Of a stretch of 64,000 bases of DNA, positions 8,453-16,885 are shown piece after piece. The stretch's first letter is position 1; each line of letters opens with the position of its first letter. Source of the stretch: Micromonospora sp. KC606. GTDB lineage: Bacteria; Actinomycetota; Actinomycetes; Mycobacteriales; Micromonosporaceae. Location: contig NZ_SMKN01000010.1 in NCBI RefSeq assembly GCF_004348675.1, forward strand, positions 1 through 64,000. Direction: 5' to 3'. Position numbers and translations under genes: made by a program. The notes under the pieces are model-generated. The model made no database searches and was not told where the DNA came from. It saw nothing but the letters and a program-made list of their open reading frames with translations.

Positions 8453-8482
8453 TTGCAACCGGGCCGCTGATTGATCTAGGCT
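8453..8482 (+). promoter_or_regulatory. Promoter of the isomerase-heparinase-DUF2264 operon
   Basis: TTGCAA (8453-8458) and TAGGCT (8477-8482) are separated by 18 bases, resembling a housekeeping actinobacterial promoter. The predicted start point falls inside the LacI-type palindrome immediately downstream, a classic repression geometry. Confidence 0.5.
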
Positions 8483-8483
8483 C

Positions 8484-8497
8484 GGAAAGCGCTTACC
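8484..8497 (+). promoter_or_regulatory. LacI-family operator (GGAAAGCGCTTACC)
   Basis: A 14-base near-perfect palindrome centred on CG, of the form AAGCGCTT with GG/CC flanks, typical of LacI-family carbohydrate repressors. It starts one base after the predicted -10 and lies 27 bases before the GTG of the first gene. No classical LacI-family gene is in the window; the only LacI-type sensor is on the DeoR-HTH regulator at 13196-14293. Confidence 0.6.
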
Positions 8498-8524
8498 CCC
8501 ACCCCGTCTGCCGAGAGGGCGAGC

Positions 8525-9313
8525 GTGCCACCAACAAACCGGCCCCTGTCCCCTGGCATCTGTTCGGTGACCCTCCGACACCAGTCCGCGCAAGCGGTGC
8601 TGGACGTCACCGCCGCCGCCCGCCTGTCCTGCGTCGAGTGGGGCGCCGACGTGCATGTCCCTCCGGGTGACCGCGCGACGGCGGCCAGGGTGCGGGCCGA
8701 GGGCCTCGACCGAGGTGTCCGGGTCGCCTCCTACGGCTCATACTTCCGCGCCGGCCCGCACGGAGCCGAGGACTTCACCGCGGTGCTGGCCAGCGCGGTC
8801 GCGCTCGGCGCTCCGCGAATCCGCATCTGGGCCGGCACCGTCGGTTCGGCGACGGCCACGGTCGAGCAGCGCAGGGCCGTGGTCCGCGAGACACGCGCCG
8901 CGGCGCGGCAGGCGAGCGACGTCGGGATCGACCTGGCCTTCGAGTACCACTCCGGCACGCTGACCGACACCGCGGCATCGACGTTGGACCTGCTCGCCGA
9001 CGTCGGGCATCCCGGCGTGCGCACGTACTGGCAGCCGCCCGTGGGGCTCGCGGACGCCGACGCCCTCGACGATCTGCGGCGGGTGCTGCCCTGGGTCGAC
9101 ACGGTGCACGTGTTCTCCTGGTGGCCCCGGCAGGAGCGCCTGCCGCTGGTGGCCCGCGACCGGCTCTGGCGTGGCGTGTTCACGCTGCTGCGCGGCACCG
9201 GACGGCAGCACGACACCCTGCTGGAGTTCGTGGTCGACGACGATGCCGACCGCGTCGCCGACGAGGCGGCGACCCTCACCCGCCTCATCGAGGAAGACGA
9301 CGACCTTGACTGA
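8525..9313 (+). CDS. Sugar phosphate isomerase/epimerase (xylose-isomerase-like TIM barrel)
   Basis: A 262-residue AP-endonuclease-2-type TIM barrel. It begins with SVTLRHQSAQAVLDVTAAARLSCVEW, the usual first strand-helix, and continues with SYGSYFRAG, PRIRIWAG and DLAFEYHSGTLTD (metal-ligand glutamate/histidine region), then DTVHVFSW. Members isomerise or epimerise free or phosphorylated sugars or keto sugars. GTG 8525 has GAGAGGGCGAG upstream. It is first in an operon with two polysaccharide-lyase-like genes, so it probably handles their monomer product; the substrate is unknown. Confidence 0.8.
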   Translation: MPPTNRPLSPGICSVTLRHQSAQAVLDVTAAARLSCVEWGADVHVPPGDRATAARVRAEGLDRGVRVASYGSYFRAGPHGAEDFTAVLASAVALGAPRIRIWAGTVGSATATVEQRRAVVRETRAAARQASDVGIDLAFEYHSGTLTDTAASTLDLLADVGHPGVRTYWQPPVGLADADALDDLRRVLPWVDTVHVFSWWPRQERLPLVARDRLWRGVFTLLRGTGRQHDTLLEFVVDDDADRVADEAATLTRLIEEDDDLD

Positions 9314-11213
9314 CCGAGGGCTGCTCGCGCGACGGTGGGAACTGCTCGGCGCCGACGTCCGGGAGGCGTCCCTGGCTCGGGGCCGGGAGGCGATCCCGCT
9401 GCCCCCGCCCGGCGACCGGCGGGCCTGGGCACACGTCGACGAGGTCACCGCCCGAGCGATCATCGAACGGGCCGACACGGACCGTCGCACCCCCTGGCCG
9501 CACCTGCGGCTGTCCGACTACGCGCGCTACTGGCGCGACGGCAACCGCACCGCCTACGAACAGCCCGCCGGCGAGCTACGCCGCCGTACGTCCGTGGCGG
9601 TGCTGGCCGCCGCGCTCGACGGGCAGCCCCACCTCGACGAGGCGGCGGACGGCCTGCTGGCGCTCTGCGAGCAGACCACCTGGTGCTGGGCCGCCCACGA
9701 ACTGTTCGCCCCGAACCGCGGCCGGGTGGTGCCCGACCCCGACCATCCCTACCTCGACCTCGGCGCTGCCGAGACCGTCGCCGTGCTGGCCTGGGCCGAC
9801 CTGCTCCTGGCCCCGGCCCTCGACGCGCGGGTGCCCGGCCTGCGCGACCGGATGCGCCGGGAGGCCCGGCGGCGCGTCGTCGAGCCGTTCCTGGGCAGCC
9901 GGGAGTGGCACTGGCTCGGCCTGGACGGGCACCTGCACAACTGGAACCCGTGGATCCACGGCCACCTGCTCGCGACCGCCCTGTTCCTGGTCGACGACGC
10001 GCCGGTCCGGGCCCGGGTGGTCGATCTCGTCGTCGACGGTCTCGACCGGTACCTCGCCGCCCTGCCCGGCGACGGCGGATGCGACGAGGGCTACGCCTAC
10101 TGGTGGAACGGGCCGGCACGCCTCGCCGAAGCCCTCGACCTGCTCGACCGGGCCACCGGCGGCCTGCTGGACCCTTGGCGCTGGGATCCCCTGCCGGAGC
10201 TGGCCCGGTATCCACACCGGATGGCGCTCGGCGACGGGTGGTACGTCAACGTCGGCGACGGCCCGGCCCGCCCCGACCCGCAGCAGGCGTGGCACGTCCT
10301 GCACCGGTGGGGTCGGGCCACCGGGGACCGGCAGGTCGTCGAGCACGCGGCGGCCCACCGCGCCCCGGGCGCCCCGGCGGTGTCGGCCGACGCCGGGCTG
10401 GGCCGGGCCGTGCTCGGGCTCGCCGACACGCAATGGGCCACCCAGGCGCCGACCCCGGTGCCGCTGCCCGCGACGTCCTGGCTGCCCGACGTCGAGGTGT
10501 TGGTCAGCCGCGAGCACCCCGGTTCGCCCCAAGGGCTGTGCGTGGCGGTCAAGGGCGGGCACAACGACGAGAACCACAACCACAACGACGTCGGCTCCTA
10601 CCTCGTGGCGCTCGACGGCGTGCCCGTGCTCGTCGACCTGGGTCAGCCGACGTACACGGCGATCTCGTTCACCGCCCGGCGGTACGAGCAGTGGGTCACC
10701 CAGAGCCAGTGGCACAACCTGCCGGTCGTCAACGGCCACGGGCAGTCCCCCGGCGCCGGGTTCCGGGCCTCGGCGATGGCCGTCGGCCTCGGCCCCGACG
10801 GCGACGAGGCCCGACTCGACCTCGCCGGCGCGTACGCCCCCGACGCGGGGTGTCGGTCGTGGCAGCGGCAGGTGCGCCTCGACCGGCGTACGGCGACGAT
10901 CGCCGTGACCGACACGTGGCGCGTCGACGACCCGGCCGACGTCCGGCTGCACCACGTCCTCGCCGGAGAGCCCCTCGCCCACCACGCCGGAGGGCTGACC
11001 GTCCGCGCCCTCGGCGGGCGCGTGCTCACCCTGGCGTGGGATCCGCGCGCCGGAACCGGTCGGCTCGAACGGCACGCCGTGGATGATCCGCTACTGCGGG
11101 ACGTGTGGGGTGAGGCCGTCCACCGGCTGGTCGTCGTGCCGCCGCGAGCGACCGCCGGCTCCTTCACCCTGACCGCCTCGGCCACCCCCGGAGGGCAGCA
11201 TGACCGCCGATGA
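9306..11213 (+). CDS. Heparinase II/III-like protein (putative polysaccharide lyase)
   Basis: A 635-residue protein with an N-terminal alpha/alpha toroid followed by the beta-sandwich heparinase II/III domain. The hallmark is the histidine/asparagine motif NDENHNHNDVGSYLVALDG (about residues 418-436) followed by VPVLVDLGQPTYTA. Toroid sequences such as WHWLGLDGHLHNWNPWIHGH precede it. No signal peptide is visible, suggesting cytoplasmic breakdown of imported oligosaccharides. The TTG start at 9306 overlaps the previous gene by eight bases and is preceded by GAGGAAG. The family cleaves uronic-acid-containing polymers; the polymer here is not determined. Confidence 0.85.
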   Translation: MTDRGLLARRWELLGADVREASLARGREAIPLPPPGDRRAWAHVDEVTARAIIERADTDRRTPWPHLRLSDYARYWRDGNRTAYEQPAGELRRRTSVAVLAAALDGQPHLDEAADGLLALCEQTTWCWAAHELFAPNRGRVVPDPDHPYLDLGAAETVAVLAWADLLLAPALDARVPGLRDRMRREARRRVVEPFLGSREWHWLGLDGHLHNWNPWIHGHLLATALFLVDDAPVRARVVDLVVDGLDRYLAALPGDGGCDEGYAYWWNGPARLAEALDLLDRATGGLLDPWRWDPLPELARYPHRMALGDGWYVNVGDGPARPDPQQAWHVLHRWGRATGDRQVVEHAAAHRAPGAPAVSADAGLGRAVLGLADTQWATQAPTPVPLPATSWLPDVEVLVSREHPGSPQGLCVAVKGGHNDENHNHNDVGSYLVALDGVPVLVDLGQPTYTAISFTARRYEQWVTQSQWHNLPVVNGHGQSPGAGFRASAMAVGLGPDGDEARLDLAGAYAPDAGCRSWQRQVRLDRRTATIAVTDTWRVDDPADVRLHHVLAGEPLAHHAGGLTVRALGGRVLTLAWDPRAGTGRLERHAVDDPLLRDVWGEAVHRLVVVPPRATAGSFTLTASATPGGQHDRR

Positions 11214-13170
11214 CCGGCGCCTCTCCCCGTTCACCGGCTACACCCGTGCCCACTGGGCGGAGTCGGCGGACCGGATGCTGCTCGCCCTGCGGCCGTTCGC
11301 GTCGGCCGACCACGCGCGCATCGACCTGCCGGGGCGCTCCAGCGCCTACGGCCGGGACAGCGACTCCCTGGAGGCGTTCGCCCGCTCGTTCCTGCTGGCG
11401 GCGATCCGCCTGCGTGGCGAGGCGGGCGTGGACCCGCACGGACTGGCCCGGTGGTACGCCGCCGGGCTGCGAGCCGGCACCGATCCCTCGTCGCCGACCG
11501 CGTGGCCGCGCCCGGACCGGCTCGACCAGGCCAAGGTCGAGGCCTGCTCGATCGCCCTGGGCCTGCACCTCAGCCGGCCGTGGCTGTGGGATCTGCTGGA
11601 TCCCGGCGACCGCGACCGGGTCGTGGCGTGGCTCGGCACCGTGGTCGGGCAGGAGTATCCGCCTATCAACTGGGTGTGGTTCCAGATCGTCGTCGAGACG
11701 TTCCTGCGCTCGGTGGGTGGCCCGTGGTCGCCGCAGGACGTGGACCGGGGGTTGCGGGTCCACGAGTCGCTGTACCGCGCGGACGGCTGGTACTCCGACG
11801 GACCCGAGCGGGCCTACGACCACTACGGCGGGTGGGCGCTGCACGTCTACCCGCTGCTCTGGGCGGAGATGGCCGGCGAGCTCTGCCCCGACGGGCTCCG
11901 CCGGGCCTGGCGGGACCGGCTCGCCCGGTTCCTCGACGACGCCGTGTCCCTGGTCGGCGCGGACGGCTCCCCGCTGTTGCAGGGCAGGAGCCTCGCGTAC
12001 CGGTTCGCCGCCGCCGCGCCGTTCTGGGTGGGGGCGATGACGGGCGCCAGCGATCTGACGTCCGGGATGCTCCGGCGGGCGTGCAGCGGCATCCTGGGTC
12101 ATTTCCAGGCCAACGGGGCGCCCGACGAGCGAGGGCTGCTGACGCTCGGCTGGCACCGCGAGTGGCCACGGATGGCGCAGTCCTACTCCGGTCCCGGCTC
12201 GCCGTACTGGGCGGCCAAGGGGATGCTCGGTTTGGCCCTGCCGGCCGATCATCCGGTGTGGACGGCGGTCGAGGAGCCGCTGCCGGTCGAACGAGGCGAC
12301 GTCGCCGCCGCGCTTGCGGTGCCCGGTTGGCTGGTCAGCGGCACTCGCGGGGACGGCTTGGTGCGGGTCGTCAATCACGGCACGGACCATTCGGTGCCGC
12401 ACGACGAGCGGGCGGACTCACCGTTGTACGCCCGGCTGGGCTACTCGACGGCCACCCTCCCACCGCTGGTCGGGGCGGCGGTCGGCAACCCGTCGGACAA
12501 TTCGGTCACGGTGGTCGACGGGGCAGGCCGGCGCACCCATCGCAACGGGTTCGAGGCGCTGGGTTGTGAGCTGGTCGACGGCGTCGGCCGGGCGGTGTCC
12601 CGGGCGCGGGCGCACTGGGTCGCGACGGAGGACGAGCACGGTCCGGACCACGGCTCGGGCCGTGCGGGGGCGGTTCGCCACGGGCCGACGGTGACCATGG
12701 GGTCGCTGCTGCGGGGCGCGGTGGAGGTGCGGGCGGCCCGGGTCGACTCGACGGTCGGGGTCGAGGCCGCGACCAGGCTGGAGTTCAGCGGTTGGCCGGT
12801 GGCCGGCGACGGGCCGCCCACCGTCCGCACGGCCGCCGGTTCTCCGGGCGTCGAGGTGGCCGGTGGCCGAGTGGTGTCCTGCCTGGTGGGGCTGACCGGG
12901 CTCGACGAGGCGGAGATACGCCGGGAGCGGGACACCTCCCCGCTGGGCGAGCACCTGGCGGTGCCGCTGCTGCGGACCGCGCAGCCGCCCCGCCTGGGCG
13001 GGGTGTACGTGGCGGCCGTTGTCCTGCGGGGGGCGGACGCCGCGGAGACCGCACTTCCGGCCGTCACGGTTCGGCCGGACGGGGCGGCGCACATACTCAC
13101 GGTCCGGTGGCCGGACGGCGTGACGTCGACCCTGTGCCTGCCGGCCTGTCCCGCCCCGGAGACGACCTGA
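11200..13170 (+). CDS. DUF2264 domain protein
   Basis: A 656-residue protein with the DUF2264 fold (alpha/alpha barrel, related to glycoside hydrolase/lyase toroids). N-terminal marks are SPFTGYTRAHWAESADRMLLALRPFASADHA and GRSSAYGRDSDSLEAFARSFLLA; INWVWFQIVVETFLRSVGG and DGWYSDGPERAYDHYGGWALHVYPL fit the family core. The ATG at 11200 overlaps the heparinase gene by 14 bases and has GGAGGG just upstream. DUF2264 genes usually sit with lyases and sugar transporters, as here; the reaction is unknown. Confidence 0.87.
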   Translation: MTADDRRLSPFTGYTRAHWAESADRMLLALRPFASADHARIDLPGRSSAYGRDSDSLEAFARSFLLAAIRLRGEAGVDPHGLARWYAAGLRAGTDPSSPTAWPRPDRLDQAKVEACSIALGLHLSRPWLWDLLDPGDRDRVVAWLGTVVGQEYPPINWVWFQIVVETFLRSVGGPWSPQDVDRGLRVHESLYRADGWYSDGPERAYDHYGGWALHVYPLLWAEMAGELCPDGLRRAWRDRLARFLDDAVSLVGADGSPLLQGRSLAYRFAAAAPFWVGAMTGASDLTSGMLRRACSGILGHFQANGAPDERGLLTLGWHREWPRMAQSYSGPGSPYWAAKGMLGLALPADHPVWTAVEEPLPVERGDVAAALAVPGWLVSGTRGDGLVRVVNHGTDHSVPHDERADSPLYARLGYSTATLPPLVGAAVGNPSDNSVTVVDGAGRRTHRNGFEALGCELVDGVGRAVSRARAHWVATEDEHGPDHGSGRAGAVRHGPTVTMGSLLRGAVEVRAARVDSTVGVEAATRLEFSGWPVAGDGPPTVRTAAGSPGVEVAGGRVVSCLVGLTGLDEAEIRRERDTSPLGEHLAVPLLRTAQPPRLGGVYVAAVVLRGADAAETALPAVTVRPDGAAHILTVRWPDGVTSTLCLPACPAPETT

Positions 13171-13189
13171 GACGGCGCGTGCCGCCGTC
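13171..13189. terminator. Short hairpin between convergent genes
   Basis: GACGGCG / CGCCGTC with a five-base loop occupies most of the 25-base gap between the DUF2264 stop and the regulator stop. It could terminate either transcript. Confidence 0.4.
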
Positions 13190-13195
13190 GGCTGG

Positions 13196-14293
13196 TCAGC
13201 GCGGCGGCCATACCGTGGACGAGTCCCGGATCACCAACTCGGGGGTGATCAGCACTCGCTGCGAGGATCGGCGCCGGCCCTCCCGCAGCCGGGCCACCAT
13301 CAGCTCGACCGCCACCCGGCCCACCTGGCCCTTGGGCGGCCGGACCGCCGTCAGGGCCGGCTCGGCCAGGTGCGCGACCTCGTCGTCGTACGACACCAGG
13401 GCGAGGTCGTCGGGGATGGAAACTCCCTGCTCGGCGCAGTACTGGGCAATGGACATCGCGTCGGGGTCGCCGTGCACGATCAGGGCCGTCGTCCGCGACT
13501 GACGGCACCGTCGCAGGATGCCGTCGATGATCTCCCGGTGCCCCGGGGCGTCCAGCGTCACCGTCTCCCGGATCACCATGTCGTCGGGCAGGCCGAGGTC
13601 GGCGCAGGCCAGCGCCCAGCCGCGCGCCAGGTGGGCCGAGGTGGGGCTGCCTTTGGACAACACGAGCCCGATCCGGCGGTGACCGTGCTGGTGCAGGTGG
13701 CGTACCGCCATCTCCAGACCCAGCGAGTGGTCGCTGCGCACCCACTCGAGCTGGCGGAGGGTGGGGGTCCACCGTGGCGTCTGCCGCTCCACCAGGATCG
13801 TCGGCACGGGCAGGTTACCGATCCAGCCGATCATCTCGTCGACCCCGTCACCCTCCAGGCTGGGCGCCAGGAGCAGCCCCTGCACCTGCTGCGACTCGAT
13901 GAGTCGGGTGATCTGCCGGCGGTCCTCGTCCGGGTCGTAGCTCGACCCGCGCAGTTGGATGTGCACGCCGAGGGACGCGGCTGCGTTGCGGGCACCGGTG
14001 ACGATCGACGGCCAGTAGTAGTCGAGCGACGGCACCACCATGCCGATGGTGAAGCGGGTGGGCGCCGGGCGTTGGCGCCGCGGCTCCGGCCCCAACTGGG
14101 TGGGCAGCGTCGCGCCCCCGTGCACCTTCGTCAGGAGGTTCTCCTCGGCGAGGGCGGTGATGTCGCGGCGCACGGTGAGCTCGCTGACACCGAGTGTCTG
14201 TGCCAGGTCCTTGACCCGCACCGCTCCGTGGCGACGCAACTCCTCCATCAGTCGCTCGCGGCGCTGGAGGTTGAACATCCGGTCCCTCGGCAT
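13196..14293 (-). CDS. DeoR-HTH / LacI-type sensor transcriptional regulator
   Basis: A 365-residue regulator joining a DeoR-family winged helix (MFNLQRRERLMEELRRHGA, then LAQTLGVSELTVRRDITALAEENLLTKVHGGATL, residues about 6-60) to a periplasmic-binding-protein-like sensor (from RFTIGMVVPSLDYYWPSI, about residue 73, through YDDEVAHLAEPALTAVRPP). The start at 14293 has GGAGG nine bases upstream; ATG 14278 is an alternative. It is divergent from the dehydrogenase/ABC transporter genes and convergent with the DUF2264 operon, so it probably represses this sugar locus and is released by a sugar ligand. An inverted repeat lies just upstream of its start. Confidence 0.9.
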   Translation of the reverse strand: MPRDRMFNLQRRERLMEELRRHGAVRVKDLAQTLGVSELTVRRDITALAEENLLTKVHGGATLPTQLGPEPRRQRPAPTRFTIGMVVPSLDYYWPSIVTGARNAAASLGVHIQLRGSSYDPDEDRRQITRLIESQQVQGLLLAPSLEGDGVDEMIGWIGNLPVPTILVERQTPRWTPTLRQLEWVRSDHSLGLEMAVRHLHQHGHRRIGLVLSKGSPTSAHLARGWALACADLGLPDDMVIRETVTLDAPGHREIIDGILRRCRQSRTTALIVHGDPDAMSIAQYCAEQGVSIPDDLALVSYDDEVAHLAEPALTAVRPPKGQVGRVAVELMVARLREGRRRSSQRVLITPELVIRDSSTVWPPR

Positions 14294-14318
14294 GGGAGTC
14301 GTCCTCCAGGCTGATGTT

Positions 14319-14330
14319 CGTTCGTGAACG
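14319..14330. promoter_or_regulatory. Inverted repeat CGTTCGTGAACG in the divergent promoter region
   Basis: CGTTC-GT-GAACG lies between the regulator start (14293) and the divergent dehydrogenase start (14457). CGTTCGTGAACGTTTCG contains further overlapping half-site-like GTTCG/GAACG units. A likely autoregulatory operator for the adjacent DeoR-type protein. Confidence 0.45.
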
Positions 14331-14456
14331 TTTCGGATCGATCGCGACCGGGTCATAGCGACCATGTTCGGAATAGGTTATCCATGTCACCGACACGAAT
14401 TCAAAGGCACCGCAACGGTCGAGCGTCGGCCAGCGAGCCGTAACCGGGGAGACACA

Positions 14457-15476
14457 TTGACGGTGCGAACCAAGCAGCAGGCACTCGTCGTGATGGACCG
14501 GGAATCCTTCCGTGCCCACTTCGACGAGGCACGGCTGGCACGGCTCGCCGAGTTGGTCGCCCTGGCCGACCCGATCTGGGTGGACGATCTGGACTCCCCG
14601 GCGGCCCGGGCCCGCCTGGCGGTGGTCGAGGTGCTGGTGACCTCCTGGGGGGCACCGATGCTGACCCCCGAAAGGCTCGCCGCCGCCCCCGCCCTGCGGG
14701 CCGTCTTCCACAGCGCCGGCAGCGTCCGCTCCCTGGTCACCAGCGAGGTCTGGCGGCGCGGCATCCGGGTCACCAACGCCGCCGACGCCAACGCCATCCC
14801 GGTGGCCGAGTACACCCTCGCCGCGATCATCTTCGCCGGCAAGAAGGCGCCGTTCATCGCCGCCGACCCCGACGCGGCGTACCAGGGCTGGGGCCACCGC
14901 GACGGGTACGGGGACCTGTCCAACTACCGCCGGACCGTCGGAGTGGTCGGTTTCTCCCGGATCGGCCGCCGGGTGGTCGACCTCCTCGGTTGTCTCGAGT
15001 CCGCGCAGTGCCTGGTGGCGGACCCGCACGCCGACCCCACCGAGGTCGCCCTGGCCGGCGCGACGCTGGTGGACCTGCGCGAGCTGCTGCCCCGCAGCGA
15101 GATCCTGTCGCTGCACGCACCCGCGCTACCCAGCACCCACCACATGATCGGGGCGGCGGAGCTCGCGCTGCTGCCCGATCACGCGACGGTCATCAACACC
15201 GCCCGAGGCAGCCTCGTCGACTCCGAGGCCCTCGCGGCCGAGTGCCGCTCGGGTCGACTGTTCGCGATCCTCGACGTCACCGAACCCGAGCCGCTGCCGG
15301 CGGACGCCGCGCTGCGCGCCGCGCCCAATGTCATGATCACCCCGCACATCGCGGGGTCGCTCGGCTCGGAGATCCTGCGGCTGACCGACCACACCCTCGA
15401 CGAGTTGTCCCGCTGGATAACCGCCGAACCCCTCCGGGCCGAGGTCACCCCCGAGGCCCTTACCCTGCACGCCTGA
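14457..15476 (+). CDS. D-isomer-specific 2-hydroxyacid dehydrogenase
   Basis: A 339-residue NAD(P)-dependent 2-hydroxyacid dehydrogenase. The catalytic domain ends at IPVAEYTLAAIIFAGKKAP; the nucleotide-binding domain shows VGVVGFSRIGRRVVD (about residues 161-175), then INTARGSLVDSEAL (catalytic arginine), DVTEPEPLP (catalytic glutamate) and TPHIAGSLGSE (catalytic histidine). The TTG start at 14457 is favoured by GGGGAGA five bases upstream. It heads a run into the sugar ABC transporter, so it may reduce or oxidise a sugar-derived 2-keto acid. Confidence 0.88.
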   Translation: MTVRTKQQALVVMDRESFRAHFDEARLARLAELVALADPIWVDDLDSPAARARLAVVEVLVTSWGAPMLTPERLAAAPALRAVFHSAGSVRSLVTSEVWRRGIRVTNAADANAIPVAEYTLAAIIFAGKKAPFIAADPDAAYQGWGHRDGYGDLSNYRRTVGVVGFSRIGRRVVDLLGCLESAQCLVADPHADPTEVALAGATLVDLRELLPRSEILSLHAPALPSTHHMIGAAELALLPDHATVINTARGSLVDSEALAAECRSGRLFAILDVTEPEPLPADAALRAAPNVMITPHIAGSLGSEILRLTDHTLDELSRWITAEPLRAEVTPEALTLHA

Positions 15477-15533
15477 CCCGCCGGCGACTGCCCCCGGTCG
15501 TCGCGCTCGGATCCCCCGATAAAGGAGTTCTTT

Positions 15534-16796
15534 GTGAAGAGAAGGTTCGCCAAGGTCCTTGCGGTCGCCACCGGCCTCGCGCTGGCCACCACCGGATGCA
15601 GCGGTGACGACAAGCCGGCCACCGGCGCCGACGGCAAGACGATCCTCACGGTCGCGCTGTGGAACTACGACACCACCCCGGAGTTCAAGGCCCTCGTCGA
15701 GGCGTACGAGGCGGCGCACCCGGACGTCGACGTGCAGCCCGTGGACATCCTCGCCGACGACTATCCCCAGAAGGTCACCACCATGCTGGCCGGTGGGGAC
15801 AGCACCGACGTGATCACCATGAAGAACGTCATCGACTACGCCCGGTTCGGCACCCGCGGGCAGCTGGCCTCCCTGAAGGACGAGGTGGACAAGCTCGACA
15901 AGAGCAAGTACCGCGGGCTGGACGCCTTCGACCTCGAAGGTGACTACTTCGCCCTGCCCTACCGCCAGGACTTCTGGGTGCTCTACTACAACAAGAAGCT
16001 GCTGGCGAACTCCGGCGCCGACCTGACCAGCCTCACCTGGCAGGAGTACGCCGACCTGGCGAAGAAGACGACCAAGGGCAGCGGCGCGAACGCCGTGTAC
16101 GGGACGTACCAGCACACCTGGCGATCTCTGGTGCAGGCTGTCGCCGCGGCCCAGACCGGCGGCGACCAGCTCTCCGGTGACTACGGCTTCATGAAGCCGC
16201 AGTACACCATGGCGCTCGACCTGGAGAAGGCGGGGGCGACGCTGAAGTGGTCCACCGCCAAGACCCAGAAGGTCACCTACCACACGATGTTCTCCGAGGA
16301 GAAGGCGGCGATGCTGCCGATGGGCACCTGGTACGCCGCCCGCCTGATCGACGAGAAGAAGGCCGGCAAGATCAGCGTCGACTGGGGCATGGCGCCGCTG
16401 CCGCAGGCGACCGAGGGCGGGTCGACGACGTTCGGCTCGCCGACGGCGTTCGCGGTGAACAAGAAGGCCCGCAACGCCGAGGCGGCGAAGAAGTTCGTGA
16501 GCTGGGCGTCGGGTGAGAAGGGTGCGGCGGCCATCGCGAAGATCGGGGTCTTCCCGGCCTACGCCGACCAGTCGATCCTCGACCTGTACTTCGGGGTGGA
16601 CGGGATGGCCAACGACGATGTGGCGAAGAAGGCGTTCCAGCCGGGCGAGGTGAAGCTGGAGATGCCGGTGAGTGAGAAGTCCTCCGACGTCGACACCGTC
16701 CTCAACGAGGAGCACGAACTCATCATGGCCGGCGAGAAGTCCGTGGACGCCGGCATCGCCGAGATGGGCAAGCGGGTCAAGTCCGAGGTCGGCTGA
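15534..16796 (+). CDS. Sugar ABC transporter substrate-binding lipoprotein
   Basis: A 420-residue extracellular solute-binding protein (family 1). The lipobox LATTGC places the lipidated cysteine at residue 22 after a short basic-hydrophobic signal. The mature protein has typical features such as LTVALWNYDTTPEFKALVEAYEA, AGGDSTDVITMKN and ALPYRQDFWVLYYNKKLL. The GTG start has a good AAAGGAG site. It binds oligosaccharide outside the cell for the two permeases downstream. The hairpin after the stop would let this gene be expressed more strongly than the permeases. Confidence 0.92.
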   Translation: MKRRFAKVLAVATGLALATTGCSGDDKPATGADGKTILTVALWNYDTTPEFKALVEAYEAAHPDVDVQPVDILADDYPQKVTTMLAGGDSTDVITMKNVIDYARFGTRGQLASLKDEVDKLDKSKYRGLDAFDLEGDYFALPYRQDFWVLYYNKKLLANSGADLTSLTWQEYADLAKKTTKGSGANAVYGTYQHTWRSLVQAVAAAQTGGDQLSGDYGFMKPQYTMALDLEKAGATLKWSTAKTQKVTYHTMFSEEKAAMLPMGTWYAARLIDEKKAGKISVDWGMAPLPQATEGGSTTFGSPTAFAVNKKARNAEAAKKFVSWASGEKGAAAIAKIGVFPAYADQSILDLYFGVDGMANDDVAKKAFQPGEVKLEMPVSEKSSDVDTVLNEEHELIMAGEKSVDAGIAEMGKRVKSEVG

Positions 16797-16801
16797 CCGC
16801 C

Positions 16802-16835
16802 CGGTGCCCCGGGGCCCAATGCCCCCGGGGCACCG
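16802..16835 (+). terminator. Strong stem-loop between binding protein and permeases (attenuator)
   Basis: A 13-base perfect stem (CGGTGCCCCGGGG / CCCCGGGGCACCG, eight-base loop) begins six bases after the binding-protein stop. In sugar ABC operons such stems stabilise the upstream message or partly terminate it. Confidence 0.75.
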
Positions 16836-16885
16836 TCCATCTCCCGGAAAGGAGGAACGTCCGGGCCCCGGACGAGCACCCCACC

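Noticed and set aside
52-13772. Long opposite-strand or alternate-frame open frames throughout the catabolic operons
   Set aside because: They are arginine/proline/alanine-rich mirror frames of well-supported genes, expected at this GC content.
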